From Bacteroidetes bacterium B1(2017) (lineage in GTDB: Bacteria > Bacteroidota > Bacteroidia > UKL13-3), in assembly GCA_002256395.1 (NCBI GenBank), contig NKJG01000001.1, positions 992,001 through 1,056,000 on the forward strand: a DNA stretch of 64,000 bases, given 5' to 3'. The number at the start of each line of letters is the position of its first letter. Position 1 is the stretch's first letter. The notes beneath the pieces are model-generated. The model was not told the DNA's origin, did no database searches, and worked only from the letters and a program-made list of their open reading frames with translations. This document shows positions 63,711 through 64,000 of the stretch, piece by piece. The translations under genes were made by a program, and so were the position numbers.

Positions 63711-64000
63711 TGTATTAGTAATTGGTGAACTTTTGGCGGATTTAATAAGTGATGAGTATGTAAATACGCTGTCAGCGGCAAAAACATTCCATCTTTTTCA
63801 AGGTGGTAGTCCGTCCAATTTTTGTGCTAATCTTAAATGGTTAGGAAATGAAACAGAATTAGTGGCATGCGTTGGGAATGATTCAATAGGTAATTTTCTT
63901 ACTCAATCGCTACTAAACATTGGCCTTTCTGGTTCGTATATAAATAAAAACAACTCTTTACCTAGCTCCATAGTCTTGGTAGGAAAAAGCCAAGCAAGTC
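63700..64000 (+). CDS. PfkB-family sugar kinase (fructokinase-like), partial
   Basis: The first 100 residues are visible (3' end beyond the window): MKIDVLVIGELLADLISDEY, then FHLFQGGSPSNFCANLKWLGNETELVACVGNDSIGNFL, the PfkB motif 1 (GGSPSNFCANLKWLG). Fructokinases of this family phosphorylate fructose to fructose-6-phosphate. Its start overlaps the glycosidase gene by 11 bp, which suggests coupled translation. Confidence 0.85.
   Translation, partial: MKIDVLVIGELLADLISDEYVNTLSAAKTFHLFQGGSPSNFCANLKWLGNETELVACVGNDSIGNFLTQSLLNIGLSGSYINKNNSLPSSIVLVGKSQAS

Overview
The window is typical of a free-living, AT-rich member of the Bacteroidota. It has SusC/SusD, TonB-dependent receptors, many lipoproteins with a C-K-K type lipobox, C-terminal type IX secretion (T9SS) sorting domains, large surface proteins and triple-tyrosine (Y_Y_Y) regulators. 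I see no transposase, integrase, CRISPR array or rRNA. There is one tRNA gene (Phe). I cannot assign a genus from sequence alone.

Layout. (1) 1-11900: surface proteins: an SBBP beta-propeller protein cut by the window edge, a beta-helix/LruC protein with a small lipoprotein, a T9SS-sorted 1189-residue protein, and an unknown 554-residue exported protein with a duplicated fold. (2) 11996-12377: a HigA-type antitoxin preceded by a 26-codon ORF instead of a recognisable toxin. (3) 12390-38481: a large locus that most likely degrades beta-1,3-glucan (laminarin or similar). It has a seven-gene minus-strand operon (two outer-membrane beta-barrels that are not SusC, two carbohydrate-binding-type lipoproteins, GH3, T9SS-sorted GH16, GH158-like), a membrane-spanning one-component regulator, a T9SS-sorted cysteine-rich binding protein, tRNA-Phe, and a plus-strand operon (SusC, SusD, three PKD or binding-type lipoproteins or enzymes, including a second GH16). 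(4) 38580-49046: small exported proteins, a YjdM homologue, a 1.6-kb-residue-scale T9SS surface protein gene broken by an in-frame TGA, and a GNAT acetyltransferase. (5) 49056-54605: a tightly packed operon of a P-loop kinase-like protein, dCMP deaminase, glucosaminidase-type protein, two SGNH proteins and an MBOAT O-acyltransferase, followed by a divergent TPR histidine kinase. (6) 56988-64000: a probable sucrose-use locus: LacI regulator, TonB receptor, SSS symporter, (alpha/alpha)6 glycosidase (invertase-like) and a PfkB sugar kinase that runs off the window.

How it fits together. In the glucan locus, a surface GH16 lipoprotein and a T9SS-exported GH16 can make oligosaccharides. PKD and jelly-roll-type lipoproteins and SusD would bind them, SusC and perhaps the two extra barrels would pass them through the outer membrane, and GH158-like and GH3 enzymes would finish to glucose. 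A direct repeat, TGTAGTAG-N3-TGTAGTAG (11-bp period), lies about 90-110 bp upstream of the first gene of the barrel/GH operon and of the cysteine-rich binding protein, with a weaker copy upstream of susC. It is a good candidate for the operator of the regulator at 23769. In the sucrose-type locus, a perfect 12-bp palindrome between lacI and the TonB receptor is the likely LacI operator.
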